From: Pseudomonadota bacterium | GTDB lineage: Bacteria; Myxococcota; Myxococcia; Myxococcales; Myxococcaceae | DNA length: 64,000 nt | Direction: 5' to 3' | Assembly: GCA_023426545.1 (NCBI GenBank) | Contig: JAFAAN010000159.1 | Coordinates: 1 to 64,000, forward strand | Shown: positions 1 through 8,470 of the stretch, in pieces | How positions within the stretch are numbered: the stretch's first letter is position 1 | How the letters are laid out: every line of letters begins with the position of its first letter | Position numbers and translations under genes: made by a program | Notes under the pieces: generated by a model | What the model was told of the DNA's origin: nothing | What the model saw: only the letters and a program-made list of their open reading frames with translations | The model's database searches: none

Positions 1-93
1 GCCGCGCGGCGCCGCGCGGAGTTTCAGTCCAGAGGGAGTTTCATGTCTGTCGTTGGTGACGGAAGACGTTCAGGGCGAGGCGGAGGTCACGGA

Positions 94-1389
94 ATGAGGC
101 ACTTCACCGCATGGAGTGTGTTGTGCCTGTTGACGGCGGGGGCTTCCCGGGCGGAGCAGGTGGCGTCGCCTCCGACGGAGCGTCTCACGCTGGAGCAGAA
201 GCGGTCCGAGGCAGTGCCGCCGGAGCGCATCACGCTGGAGCAGGCGCTGTCGCTGCTGGACGAGCGGAGCCCGTGGGCGGCGGCGGAGCGCTCGCGCGTG
301 GACGTGGCGGCGGCGGACCGGGTCGAGGCGAGCGTCCTGCCCAACCCGTCGTTCAGCTACGGCACGCAGCTCCTGGCCGCGGGTGTGAACACGGGCTCGT
401 CCGTGGTGCACGAGCTGTCACTGGAGCAGCCCCTGATGATTTTCGGGCAGCGTGGCGTGCGCCGCGAGTTGGCGGAGCGCAACGTGTCCGCCGAGCAGGC
501 GCGGGTGAAGGCCTCGCTGGCCGAGCGCGCGTTGGCGGTGCGCGAGGCCTTCGCGGCGCTGCTGACGAACCAGGAGGAGCTGCGCGTGCTGGAGGAGACG
601 GCGGTGGACCTGGGGCGCGTGGAGAAGGTGGTGAAGGGGCGCGCCGCCGCGGGTGACTCCAGCCGGTACGACGTGGAGCGCATCGAGGTGGAGAGCCGCG
701 CGCTGGAGGTGGAGGTGCTGAACGCGCGCACCAGCGTGGAGGACGCCTCCGGCCGACTGGCGGCGCTGCTTGGCATCGAAGGGTGGCACCCGAGGGCGCA
801 GGGCTCGCTGGGGGCCACCGCGTCTCTGCCGGACCTGCCGATCCTGTGGGAGTCCGCTCAGCAGCGCCGACCGTCGTTGGTGGCGGCGCGGGCGCGGCAG
901 GCGGTGGCGCGGGGCGGGCTGGACGTGGCGCGCAGGGAGCGGCTGCCAGTGCCGTCCGTGGCGGCGGGCGTCATGCTCACGCGGAACGACAAGAGCACCA
1001 TCGCCATGCTGGGCGTGGGGCTGCCGCTGCCCCTCTTCGACCGGAACCAGGGTGCCATCGCCCGCGCGTCCGCGGAGATGCAGGCCGAGGCCCGCGCGCT
1101 GGAGGCGGAGCTGGCGGAGGCGCGCGCGGAGCTGACCCGGGCCCATGCTGTCCTGGAGGGGCGCAAGGGTGCGCTGGCGCGGCTGGAGCACGACGTGGTG
1201 GAGCGGCTGCCCACGGTGCGGCGCATGGCCGAGGACGCCTACCGCGAGGGCCGCGGCGGCATCCTGGAGCTGCTGGACGCGTTCCGCTCGCTCAAGGACA
1301 TGCGGGTGCTCCACCTGAAGCAGCAGGAGACGGTGAAGCTCGCGGAGGCCTCGGTCCTCTTCGCGGCGGGGTTGGACACGGCGCCCTGA
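94..1389 (+). CDS. TolC/CzcC-type outer-membrane efflux protein
   Basis: Outer-membrane factor of a tripartite efflux system, expected to form a trimeric barrel and periplasmic tunnel. The start is placed at the ATG at 94 because GGAGG lies at 82-86 and the product then begins with a signal peptide (MRHFTAWSVLCLLTAGASRA). An upstream in-frame ATG at 43 would bury that signal. The mature part (431 codons in all) shows two long alpha-helical Ala/Glu/Arg-rich stretches and the TolC-like pattern LEQPLMIFGQRGVRRELAER. CzcC-type heavy-metal efflux proteins are the closest kind. No membrane-fusion or RND partner is visible, so it may be the last gene of an operon that starts left of the window. Confidence 0.85.
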   Translation: MRHFTAWSVLCLLTAGASRAEQVASPPTERLTLEQKRSEAVPPERITLEQALSLLDERSPWAAAERSRVDVAAADRVEASVLPNPSFSYGTQLLAAGVNTGSSVVHELSLEQPLMIFGQRGVRRELAERNVSAEQARVKASLAERALAVREAFAALLTNQEELRVLEETAVDLGRVEKVVKGRAAAGDSSRYDVERIEVESRALEVEVLNARTSVEDASGRLAALLGIEGWHPRAQGSLGATASLPDLPILWESAQQRRPSLVAARARQAVARGGLDVARRERLPVPSVAAGVMLTRNDKSTIAMLGVGLPLPLFDRNQGAIARASAEMQAEARALEAELAEARAELTRAHAVLEGRKGALARLEHDVVERLPTVRRMAEDAYREGRGGILELLDAFRSLKDMRVLHLKQQETVKLAEASVLFAAGLDTAP

Positions 1390-1403
1390 CGGGAGCGTGC
1401 GCT

Positions 1404-1453
1404 CGCGCCTGGCGGAAATGCCCCGGCATGGGCGGGGCCTGACGCCAGGCGCG
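1404..1453. terminator. Hairpin between convergent genes
   Basis: Perfect 11-bp inverted repeat (arms 1404-1414 and 1443-1453) whose loop holds a second GCCCC/GGGGC stem. It sits between the stop of the efflux gene and the stop of the convergent vWA gene, so it could end both transcripts. There is no T tract. Confidence 0.5.
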
Positions 1454-1463
1454 GACGCGGGAC

Positions 1464-3581
1464 TCAGGGCAGGGTGGGCACGCGGTCGAAGTCCATGGTG
1501 CTCACGGGGGCGAAGGCCTCGAAGCGGTCCTCGCGATGGTCCAGGGCGCGGGCCTTCTGGATGAGGGCGCCCAGCTCGGCCACGTCCTCGCGCGCCTTCA
1601 GGGGCTGGCCAATCTCCTCCCAGAAGGACAAGAGGGCGTCATAGGTCAGCGGGCGCACCCAGTAGGAGCCACGCAGCTTCTCGGCGAAGGCGGCGGCCAC
1701 GTAGGACAGGCGCGTGGGCGGCGTGGCGCGGCCGTAGGCGGGACGGATGACGCTCGACGGCAGCCGCTTTTCGATGAGCTTCGAGTTGCCACCCTCGGGC
1801 GCCTTGTAACGGATGCGCAGCGTGCCGAAGGACGCGGAGGGCTCGGTCAGCTTCACTTCGTAGAGCGCGGTGACGGTGTGGCCCGCGCCGATTTCGCCTG
1901 CGTCCACGCGGTCATCGGCGAACTGCTCCTTGGTGAGCATGCGGTTCTCGTAGCCGAGCAGCCGGTAGTGGGACACGGCCTTCGGGTTGAACTCCATCTG
2001 GAGCTTCACGTCCTTGGCCACCACCTGGAGCGTGCCGGTGAGGTTGCGCACGAAGATGCGGTGCGCCTCTTCAATCCGGTCCACATAGGCGTAGTTGCCC
2101 TCGCCCACCTGGGACAGGCGCTCCATCAGCACGTCGTTGTAGTTGCCCATGCCGAAGCCGACGGTGGACAGGGTGATGCCCTTCGCCGCGCGAGCACGGA
2201 TGCGCTCCCAGATGCTGTCGGCATGGGTGAGCCCGGTGTTGGCCACGCCGTCCGAGCAGAGGATGACGCGGTTGATGCCACCCTTCACGAGATGGGAGGC
2301 CGCGACCGAATAGCCCAGCTCCAGGCCCGCCTGCGCGTTGGTGGCGCCCTCGGTGTACAGGCTGTCGATGGCGGCGCGGATGATGTGCGGGTGCGTGGCG
2401 CTGGTGGGCTCCAGCACCTGACGCGCGGTGGAGCCGTACACGACGATGGAGACCTGATCTCGCTCATCCAGTTCGTTCACGAGCAGGTGGAGTGCCCGCT
2501 TCACCAGGCCCAGCCGATTCTCCAGGTTCATGGAGCCGGACACGTCGATGACGAAGACGAGGTGACTCGGCTTGCGCTGCGGGCGGCTGACCTCCCGGGC
2601 TTTCACGCCGACATGGACCACGTGGTAGCCCTTGCGCACCGGAGACGGGAAGCCCTCCACCTGGACGCTGAAGGGGGCGCTGCCCTGGTGCGTGTAGCCG
2701 TAGTCGAAGGTGTTGACGAACTCCTCCACGCGGACGGCCTGCTCATTCGGAAGGCTGCCGCGCTCCAGGTAGGCGCGCGTCAGAGTGTACGACGCGGAAT
2801 CTGTGTCCACGGAGAAGGTGGAGAAGCGCTCCTCCTCCGTGTTGATGGTGGGATTGACGCCGTATCCCTGGAAGTACATGTGGAAGGGGGAGACCGGCGT
2901 GGGCGTCACGGCGGGCGCAGGGGACTCGACGACGCCGAGGACGAGCTGAGGCGCGCGCGGAGGCGTCGGCGGCGCCGGACGTCCCACGGGCTGCGCGGGC
3001 AGGATTGAGGCCGGTGGACCGTTGATGGACACGCCGTAGCTGGCGCTCTGGGCACCCGGCGCGAGCTCGGCCAGGGACTCGTAGGAGCGGGTCGCTCCGC
3101 CCTGACCACCCGGACGCGCAACGGCGATGCGCTTGATGAACTCCTGGTCGACGTTCACCCCCATGACGGTGGAGCCCACGTCGATGGTCGTTGGAGCACT
3201 GACGATCTCCACCACCTCATCGGGCGCCTCGCGGAGTAGCTCCACGTTGACGACGACGGTCCGGTTGAGTCGCAGCTGAATGGCGGAGCGTGTGTACGGC
3301 TTGAACCCCTGCTTCTCGAACGTCAGCGTGTAATCACCCGGTGGAAGGCTGGAGAGTCGGTAGCGCCCTTGTGCATCGGTCACGGCTTTCAGCCCGCCCT
3401 GAAGGCTGGACGAACTCGCGGCCACGGTGACATCGGCGAGGGGAGGCCCGTTGTTTGCGTTGAGGACCGTCCCAATGAGGGTGCTGGTGTTCGGATTCGT
3501 GCCGGCATCGGGCTGAGCCAACGCGGGAGGGGCGAACAGCAACAGAAGGATGCACTGCACACTGCGCGCGAAGGAATGCAT
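1464..3581 (-). CDS. Exported vWA/DUF3520 protein with carboxypeptidase-regulatory domain
   Basis: A 705-residue exported protein of the YfbK-like vWA family; function unknown, probably adhesion or assembly at the cell surface. Visible parts: signal peptide 1-22; a carboxypeptidase-regulatory-like beta sandwich about 35-115 (GTVLNANNGPPLADVTV, then GRYRLSSLPPGDYTLTF); a linker resembling a TonB-plug start; the vWF_A N-terminal region about 245-330; a vWA domain about 340-520 with an intact MIDAS start DVSGSMNLENR; and a C-terminal DUF3520 region. The gene is convergent with the efflux gene and ends 75 bp from it. Assignment to the family is firm; the role is not known. Confidence 0.85.
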   Translation of the reverse strand: MHSFARSVQCILLLLFAPPALAQPDAGTNPNTSTLIGTVLNANNGPPLADVTVAASSSSLQGGLKAVTDAQGRYRLSSLPPGDYTLTFEKQGFKPYTRSAIQLRLNRTVVVNVELLREAPDEVVEIVSAPTTIDVGSTVMGVNVDQEFIKRIAVARPGGQGGATRSYESLAELAPGAQSASYGVSINGPPASILPAQPVGRPAPPTPPRAPQLVLGVVESPAPAVTPTPVSPFHMYFQGYGVNPTINTEEERFSTFSVDTDSASYTLTRAYLERGSLPNEQAVRVEEFVNTFDYGYTHQGSAPFSVQVEGFPSPVRKGYHVVHVGVKAREVSRPQRKPSHLVFVIDVSGSMNLENRLGLVKRALHLLVNELDERDQVSIVVYGSTARQVLEPTSATHPHIIRAAIDSLYTEGATNAQAGLELGYSVAASHLVKGGINRVILCSDGVANTGLTHADSIWERIRARAAKGITLSTVGFGMGNYNDVLMERLSQVGEGNYAYVDRIEEAHRIFVRNLTGTLQVVAKDVKLQMEFNPKAVSHYRLLGYENRMLTKEQFADDRVDAGEIGAGHTVTALYEVKLTEPSASFGTLRIRYKAPEGGNSKLIEKRLPSSVIRPAYGRATPPTRLSYVAAAFAEKLRGSYWVRPLTYDALLSFWEEIGQPLKAREDVAELGALIQKARALDHREDRFEAFAPVSTMDFDRVPTLP

Positions 3582-3933
3582 CGCGAATCACCTCCGAGAA
3601 ACAAGAGGTGTGCATGTTCCAGAAACCACTCTTCACGAACGTCATGAGGGGTTCGCATCTTCATCACGGTTTCAGCATCGAGCATCCGTGACGAAACGAC
3701 GTGCGACGGCGGGCGTCACCACGCACCAGGGGAAGAGCCGGTTCTCCTGGTGGAGCTTGCGTCCGCCCTGGGTGAGCACGGCCATCCGCGTTGCCTCCTC
3801 TGCCCAAGCTGCTTCTGCTGCCCGTGCCGCGCCGTTCTCAAGCAATGACAGCCTGCGCAACCGCGCCCACCCTCCCATCGCTGACGTTGTGCGCGGCCTT
3901 GACGGCGCACCTGGGCGACTCCCCCTGTTGTCG
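3582..3933. other. 352 bp without a firm gene; possible small ORF on minus strand
   Basis: Holds the upstream region of the vWA gene. A minus-strand reading frame with ATG at 3878 and stop at 3672 (68 codons; begins MGGWARLRRLSLLENGAA) looks more protein-like than its surroundings, having Leu/Ala/Arg helices and a C-terminal WCVVTPAVARRF, and it follows the DUSAM gene. It has no ribosome-binding site and only moderate GC3, so it may be a gene remnant. Confidence 0.3.
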
Positions 3934-4308
3934 TTACGGCTCGTCGTCGAGGTCTTCGAGCTGCCCGGCTGCGACGTCGCGGTAGAAGGGCACCACTTCT
4001 TCGGCGAGCACATCCCGCATTTCCTGGCGGGCGCTGTCGAAGTCACCCGCGCGCTTGTGCTGGTACATGCGGTGAAGCGCACGCATCAGGCGCCAGGAGC
4101 CCTCCTTGATTCGGCGCATGGCTTCTCTCAGAAGTTCCGTTGCGCCCGCTTCGGTCTGTAGCGCGGCGTCTGCGTCGCTGATGGCCACCTCTCGCGCGGT
4201 GCGCCTGAGCAAGCTCCGCACGTCATCCGTCAGCTCCAGCGGGATGCCTTGATTGAACACGCTATGTGCGAGGGCGCGCACCGGGTCCCAATCGGGGCTG
4301 TCGTCCAT
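3934..4308 (-). CDS. DUSAM (DUF2379) domain protein
   Basis: A 124-residue member of the myxobacterium-restricted DUSAM family (DUF2379, TIGR02267), recognised from LELTDDVRSLLRRTAREVA, the acidic/Ala segment that follows, the RRIKEGSWRLMRALHRMYQH block and the closing EVVPFYRDVAAGQLEDL. The start is the ATG at 4308, preceded by GGAGGAAAT. Its A is shared with the TAA stop of the upstream lipoprotein gene, so the pair is translationally coupled. A longer in-frame reading (from 4695) is not protein-like. The family is mostly helical, cytoplasmic and of unknown function. The tight coupling suggests that it acts with the lipoprotein, for example as a cytoplasmic partner or antidote; that is inference. 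Confidence 0.8.
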   Translation of the reverse strand: MDDSPDWDPVRALAHSVFNQGIPLELTDDVRSLLRRTAREVAISDADAALQTEAGATELLREAMRRIKEGSWRLMRALHRMYQHKRAGDFDSARQEMRDVLAEEVVPFYRDVAAGQLEDLDDEP

Positions 4309-4754
4309 TATTTCCTCCGCGTCTTTCTTCCGGGCTTGCACATCGACACGGGCCACTCTTCTTGAGCCTCGCAGCGACGCAGACACTCGTAGCAAGGGCC
4401 CGTCCACCCAGGCTCCGTCTTGCAGTCGCCGTAGAACCGAATGCACTCGCGCCGCCATTCGGGAAGGTCCGCGTTGTGAGCGTCGTCCCAGACAACGGGT
4501 GCCTCTTCTTCCTTGGCGGCCTCGTCCATGGCCGTCTTGACGCCCGCCATGTACAGGGCGGCCTCGCTCGCCGTGAGGCCGCACGCTTCGGGGACACCCG
4601 GGTTGCGCTGGATGCAGCACGATACGGTGTCGGAGCAGGTCGCGAGCGCGTACGCATCGCGGCGGCTGGCGGTGCCGGTGGCGCTGCTGGAGCATCCCAG
4701 CGCGAGGGTGGCGACGATGCCCATCAGAGAGGCTGGGGTGTTCCGTTTTCGCAT
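4308..4754 (-). CDS. Cys-rich lipoprotein (myxobacterial, unknown role)
   Basis: A 148-residue exported protein. The start at 4754 gives a short type II signal (RKR, a hydrophobic core, then LALGC with Cys21 as the lipidation site); an in-frame ATG at 4784 is the alternative. The mature part has many cysteines (ATCSDTVSCCIQRNP, ACG, RECIRFYGDCK, CYECLRRCEAQ) and a conserved-looking WDDAHNADLPEW block. I recall similar C-terminal domains in myxobacterial lipoproteins, some of them among Sit-type polymorphic toxins delivered by outer-membrane exchange, but I cannot confirm membership. It is coupled to the DUSAM gene by a one-base overlap. A toxin, an antigen-like surface lipoprotein or a metal-binding protein are all possible. 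Confidence 0.6.
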   Translation of the reverse strand: MRKRNTPASLMGIVATLALGCSSSATGTASRRDAYALATCSDTVSCCIQRNPGVPEACGLTASEAALYMAGVKTAMDEAAKEEEAPVVWDDAHNADLPEWRRECIRFYGDCKTEPGWTGPCYECLRRCEAQEEWPVSMCKPGRKTRRK

Positions 4755-5040
4755 GGCGGGCTGGAAAGCACGGCCCCGCTTCATGCGTCTATCACCCTGG
4801 TCGGACAACAGGGAGCAACACCGCCCTGGGGCATGTCCAGGGATGCTCCGCTGCGTGCTCGCATCGCGCGGTGCGGGGGCTCCCGCTACTTGAGGCGCCC
4901 CAGGGACGTTGGGCACTGACGAGAGAATGAGTCCGCCGGACTGCCTGATTCAGCAGGCCGGGTGAGCCATGCGCCGCCGCGCAGCCCAGCAGCGTTCTGC
5001 ACGGCGACGTCCTGGCCCGTGCAAGCCGCGACGCCCATCT

Positions 5041-5075
5041 GCACAAAACTCAAGTCCAACTTGAGTTCTGTGCAC
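5041..5075. terminator. 16-bp hairpin after the eps block
   Basis: Arms 5041-5056 and 5060-5075 pair with one mismatch around the loop CCA (core ACTCAAGTCCAACTTGAGT). It starts 11 bp after the stop of epsU on the minus strand. The stem is unusually AT-rich for this genome. A terminator for the exopolysaccharide transcript is the simplest reading; a protein-binding site is possible. Confidence 0.6.
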
Positions 5076-5085
5076 CCAGAACCCG

Positions 5086-6312
5086 CTACCGGTTCTCCCC
5101 CTCACGCGTCGTGCGCACCCACTCGCCGCGCTTCTCCGCGCCGGGGCCGCGCAGCATGAGCCACACCTTCCACACGACGTAGACGGGCGCCCAGGCCAGG
5201 TCCAACAGCCCCCGGGCCCCCACCCCGGACACCCACCAGCCGCGCAGGACGTACGCGCCCAGGCTCGCCACGCTGAAGCCCGCCACGCCCAGCGCCCACG
5301 GCATCGGCTCCCGGGCCCATAGGGCGAGCGCCCCCACGAGCACCGCGCAGCCCACCGCCGCCAGCACCAGCTGGCTCAGCGGCGGCACCAGCACGTCCAT
5401 GGCCAAATCCAGGAGCGTGCCGTCCCGCTTCCGGAGGCCCTCCTTCAGCAGCGGCCACCCGTGGAGCTTGCGCATCTGCGCGCGCCCGCCCTCCCAGCGC
5501 TGGCGCTGAGAGCGGCTCTGCTTCTCCCCGGACACCATCTCCCCCTGCACCTCCGCCTCCCAGACGTAGTGCACGCGGAAGCCGTTCTGGGCCAGGCGGA
5601 TGCCGTACTCCAAATCCTCCACCACGCTGAAGGCGTCATGCGGCACCTGGGCCAGCGCATGGTGCGTGAAGCACATGCCATTGCCGCGCAGGCCACACGA
5701 CACGCCCAGCGTCTCGCGGCCCTGCGAGCGCACCTTGTGGAACATGCCCAGGGCGATGGTCATCAGCCGCGTGCGCCAGGACGCCGTGGGGTTCATCACC
5801 CCGTAGTGCGCCTGCATGGCGTGCGCGGGCGCTTTTTCGGCCTCGATGCGCATGGCGAAGGCGGTCAGCAGGTTGGGGGACACCACCGTGTCCGCGTCCA
5901 CCACCACCACCGCCTCGGCGAAGCCGTCCTTCTGGCTGAACTCGAAGGCGTGGGCCAGCGCATAGCCCTTGCCCCGCTTCGTCGTGTCCTGGCGCTCCAG
6001 GACGAAGGCGCCCGCCTCGCGCGCCTTCTGCGCCGTCGCGTCGGAGCAGTTGTCCGCCACCACGATGATGCGCCGCAGGTGCGCCGGGTAGTCCACCGCG
6101 GACAGGTTCGCCACCGTCCGGGCGATGCCCAGCTCCTCGTTGTGCGCGGGGATGATGATGTCGAACTTCCTCGGCCCGACGCGCGCAGTCGGCGGCCGCG
6201 GCCGATAGGAGAGCAGCGTCAGGCTCAGCAGGTAGCCACACGCCACCGCCACGGGAAGCTGCACCACGCACAGCGCCACGTCCAGCCATGTCCAAGATGT
6301 CACGACATGCAC
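5086..6312 (-). CDS. epsU: Family 2 glycosyltransferase EpsU-like, exopolysaccharide
   Basis: Membrane glycosyltransferase (408 residues) that should add sugars to the exopolysaccharide repeat unit. An N-terminal membrane segment (about 10-30) is followed by a GT-A domain with IIPAHNEE, the metal-binding VVDADT, the acceptor-site VEDLEYG and a QRQRW motif. The last matches the QxxRW signature of processive family 2 enzymes such as cellulose and hyaluronan synthases. The C-terminal third holds hydrophobic segments. The start is the GTG at 6312, 14 bp after the stop of the chain-length gene, so it is the last gene of the minus-strand eps block. Gene order matches MXAN_7415-7422 of M. xanthus, where this position is EpsU; the name rests on that order. 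Confidence 0.85.
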   Translation of the reverse strand: MHVVTSWTWLDVALCVVQLPVAVACGYLLSLTLLSYRPRPPTARVGPRKFDIIIPAHNEELGIARTVANLSAVDYPAHLRRIIVVADNCSDATAQKAREAGAFVLERQDTTKRGKGYALAHAFEFSQKDGFAEAVVVVDADTVVSPNLLTAFAMRIEAEKAPAHAMQAHYGVMNPTASWRTRLMTIALGMFHKVRSQGRETLGVSCGLRGNGMCFTHHALAQVPHDAFSVVEDLEYGIRLAQNGFRVHYVWEAEVQGEMVSGEKQSRSQRQRWEGGRAQMRKLHGWPLLKEGLRKRDGTLLDLAMDVLVPPLSQLVLAAVGCAVLVGALALWAREPMPWALGVAGFSVASLGAYVLRGWWVSGVGARGLLDLAWAPVYVVWKVWLMLRGPGAEKRGEWVRTTREGENR

Positions 6313-6325
6313 CCCCGAGCGCGCG

Positions 6326-7852
6326 CTAGCGGCGCTCCAGCTCCGCCAGCACCGGGAGCTTCAGAATCCGCTCGACCTGCCACTTCTCCAGGATGCGCCG
6401 GCGGATGATGTCCAGCGCCAGCGCCGCGAAGATGCCCATGCCGATGCCGCCCACCACGCCCGCGGCGACGATGAGCTGCACCTTCGGCTTGGACGGCCGC
6501 TCCGGGAAGGTGGGGGGCGACAGCACGCTGAAGCGGTGCTTCATGGACGCGCGGGAAATCTCCAGCTCCGTGCGCGCCTGGTCCAGCCGCCGCATCTTCT
6601 CCTGGTGCCGCATCACCAGCATGCGCACCTTGTCCGCCGCCACCGACACCTCCGGGTCATCCGAGATGGCCGGGCCGCCGAAGGCCGCGCCTCCCAGAGC
6701 CGGAGTGGCCAGCCCGGACTCCAGCTCCGCCGGGTCGCCGCCGTTGCGCACGTACTCGTTGATGAGCTCCGTCATCTCCGAGCGCAGCGCGACGAGCTGC
6801 GGCGAGTCCTCCTGGAGCGCGGAGATGCGCTGCTCCAGGTCGGTGATGATGGGGTGCTGCGGCGAGTAGATGACGCGCTGCTCGGAGAGCTGGTTGCGCA
6901 GCTCCGTCAGCCGCCGCGCGCGGAAGTCCTCCACGTCGCCAATGGCCCGGCGCTTCGTCTGAATCATGAAGCGCATCTGCGCCAGCAGGTGGTCGGTGTT
7001 GATGCCCAGCGCGGCGTTGGTGGCGGCCACGGGGTTGCCCCGGCGCCCCTGCTTCGCCTCTTCCTTCTTCCGCCGGGCCTCCACGCGCTTCACCGCCGCG
7101 TTGAGCTGGGCAATCGCCTGCTGGATGCCCAGGGCCTCCTCCTCCACCTGCTTCTCCAGGATGGTGATGGCCTCCGACACCGCGCCCATCTCCGCCGCCT
7201 GGCGCATGTCCAGGAAGTTCTGCTGCGCCGCCTCCACGATGTTGAGCGCCAGCTGCGGGTCGCTCCACTCCACGCCGATGGAGACGGTGCCCGTGCCGCC
7301 CTCCACACCGACGATCATCGCCTGCTCCAGCATGGCGGTGAGCGCGTCGCGCTTGTCCTCGTCCGACATGGGCTTGGGCGGCTTGCGCAGCACCTTCTCC
7401 TTCAGCCGGCCGAGCGGCGAGCGCTGCAGCTCCCAGTACTCCACCAGCTTCGCCTGCGCGACGATGGACCGGAGGTTGTCGTGCTTCATCACCATCTCCC
7501 ACGCGGCGCGCGTGGGCTGGTCCGCGTCCACGGGGATGGAGCGCCCGGGGTTGGCCAGCGAGGAGATGATGAAGTTGCGCTGCGTCAGCATCCGCGTCTC
7601 CACGCGGTACTTGCGCGGCATGACCTTGCTGACGCCCACGGCCAGGGCGGACACCGTGCCCATCACCACCAGGGCGAGGAACCAGTGCCGCAGCACCGCG
7701 TTCTTCAAATAGAAGGCCGCGTCGATGACGAAGCCCCAGTCGATGAGGTCGGCTGGGGCGTTCGTCTCCGGGCGCTCCGGCGTGAAGGCGGGCTGCGGCG
7801 CGGGCATCAACGGGGGGCGCGGCCCGGGAGCCCCGGGCGCGGGGACCGTCAC
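6326..7852 (-). CDS. epsV: Wzz/PCP chain-length protein EpsV-like
   Basis: Polysaccharide co-polymerase of the inner membrane, expected to control chain length and link the Wzy-type synthesis machine to export. The start is the GTG at 7852, which overlaps the TGA of the response-regulator gene (GTGA); upstream in-frame sequence is not protein-like. Two membrane segments bracket a long periplasmic coiled-coil region: one after about residue 55 (HWFLALVVMGTVSALAVG) and one near the C terminus (LIVAAGVVGGIGMGIFAAL). No Walker-A tyrosine-kinase domain follows, so any kinase partner is encoded elsewhere. The 508-residue size fits PCP-2a proteins without the kinase part. Confidence 0.85.
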   Translation of the reverse strand: MTVPAPGAPGPRPPLMPAPQPAFTPERPETNAPADLIDWGFVIDAAFYLKNAVLRHWFLALVVMGTVSALAVGVSKVMPRKYRVETRMLTQRNFIISSLANPGRSIPVDADQPTRAAWEMVMKHDNLRSIVAQAKLVEYWELQRSPLGRLKEKVLRKPPKPMSDEDKRDALTAMLEQAMIVGVEGGTGTVSIGVEWSDPQLALNIVEAAQQNFLDMRQAAEMGAVSEAITILEKQVEEEALGIQQAIAQLNAAVKRVEARRKKEEAKQGRRGNPVAATNAALGINTDHLLAQMRFMIQTKRRAIGDVEDFRARRLTELRNQLSEQRVIYSPQHPIITDLEQRISALQEDSPQLVALRSEMTELINEYVRNGGDPAELESGLATPALGGAAFGGPAISDDPEVSVAADKVRMLVMRHQEKMRRLDQARTELEISRASMKHRFSVLSPPTFPERPSKPKVQLIVAAGVVGGIGMGIFAALALDIIRRRILEKWQVERILKLPVLAELERR

Positions 7853-8253
7853 GGCGCCCTCCTCGCCGCGCTGCTCTTGAGGAGCGACTGCACCCGCCGG
7901 GTGAACTCCTCCTGCGTGAAGGGCTTGCCCAGATAGCCGTTGGCGCCCGCCTCCTCGGCGTGGGCCTTGTCCTCGGGCAGGTCGCGCGCGCTCACCACCA
8001 GCACCGGCACGTCCGCCAGCGTCGGCGTGCGGCGGATGTGTTCGCACAGGTCATAGCCGGAGATGTCCGGCAGCGTCAGGTCCAGGCACACCAGGGCCGG
8101 GCGCGAGGCCGTCTCCAGGTGCTTGAGCGCGGCGCGCCCGCTGGGCAGCTCCACCACTTCCTTGAACCCCATGTCCCGCAGGTAGTCGCCCAGCATCTTC
8201 CGGAAGAAGGGGGCGTCCTCCACGAGGAGGACCGTGTGCAGGTCGGACTCCAT
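7849..8253 (-). CDS. epsW: Single-domain response regulator EpsW-like
   Basis: A stand-alone receiver domain of 134 residues with no output domain. The acidic pocket (Glu12, Asp13), phosphoacceptor Asp58 in CLDLTLPD, the Ser of VLVVSARD and Lys110 of LGKPF are all present, so it should be phosphorylatable. It sits inside the exopolysaccharide block and its stop overlaps the start of the chain-length gene by four bases. It probably tunes EPS synthesis or export post-translationally, by protein contact rather than DNA binding. The cognate kinase is not in the window next to it. Confidence 0.9.
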   Translation of the reverse strand: MESDLHTVLLVEDAPFFRKMLGDYLRDMGFKEVVELPSGRAALKHLETASRPALVCLDLTLPDISGYDLCEHIRRTPTLADVPVLVVSARDLPEDKAHAEEAGANGYLGKPFTQEEFTRRVQSLLKSSAARRAP

Positions 8254-8282
8254 CCTTCGTCAACCTTCTTTCTGAAACTCGC

Positions 8283-8459
8283 TCAGCCGAACCCGAGCCT
8301 TGGCACCCAGACGAGGACGCCATACGTGTATGCCGCGTTGAAGAGGACGAACCAGAGGATGGCCTTCTTCAGCCCCCGCATGGGATGCGGATCTCTCGCC
8401 GCCTTGGCTGGCAGGGCGATGGTGAGGATGAGGACGGACATCAAGATGAGCTTCGCCAT
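8283..8459 (-). CDS. Small two-segment membrane protein inside the eps block
   Basis: A 58-residue ORF (ATG at 8459, TGA at 8283) hidden under longer spurious frames. It begins MAKLILMSVLILTIALPAKA and continues with a second hydrophobic stretch (AILWFVLFNAAYTYGVLVW), so it has two membrane segments, or a signal peptide and one segment, joined by a basic loop. It lies 11 bp after epsX and 29 bp before epsW on the same strand and matches the position of MXAN_7419 in M. xanthus. The function is unknown; a small accessory subunit of the export complex is plausible. Confidence 0.7.
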   Translation of the reverse strand: MAKLILMSVLILTIALPAKAARDPHPMRGLKKAILWFVLFNAAYTYGVLVWVPRLGFG

Positions 8460-8470
8460 GTCGCCAGCCC

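Noticed and set aside
1..42. GC palindrome-like stretch at the left edge
   Set aside because: Too short and at the edge; probably the tail of an upstream feature outside the window.
1536..3008. Long plus-strand ORF (490 codons) opposite the vWA gene
   Set aside because: Composition is the reverse-complement shadow of a GC-biased gene (His/Val/Arg/Gly-rich, no domain); the minus-strand gene has a signal peptide and clear domains.
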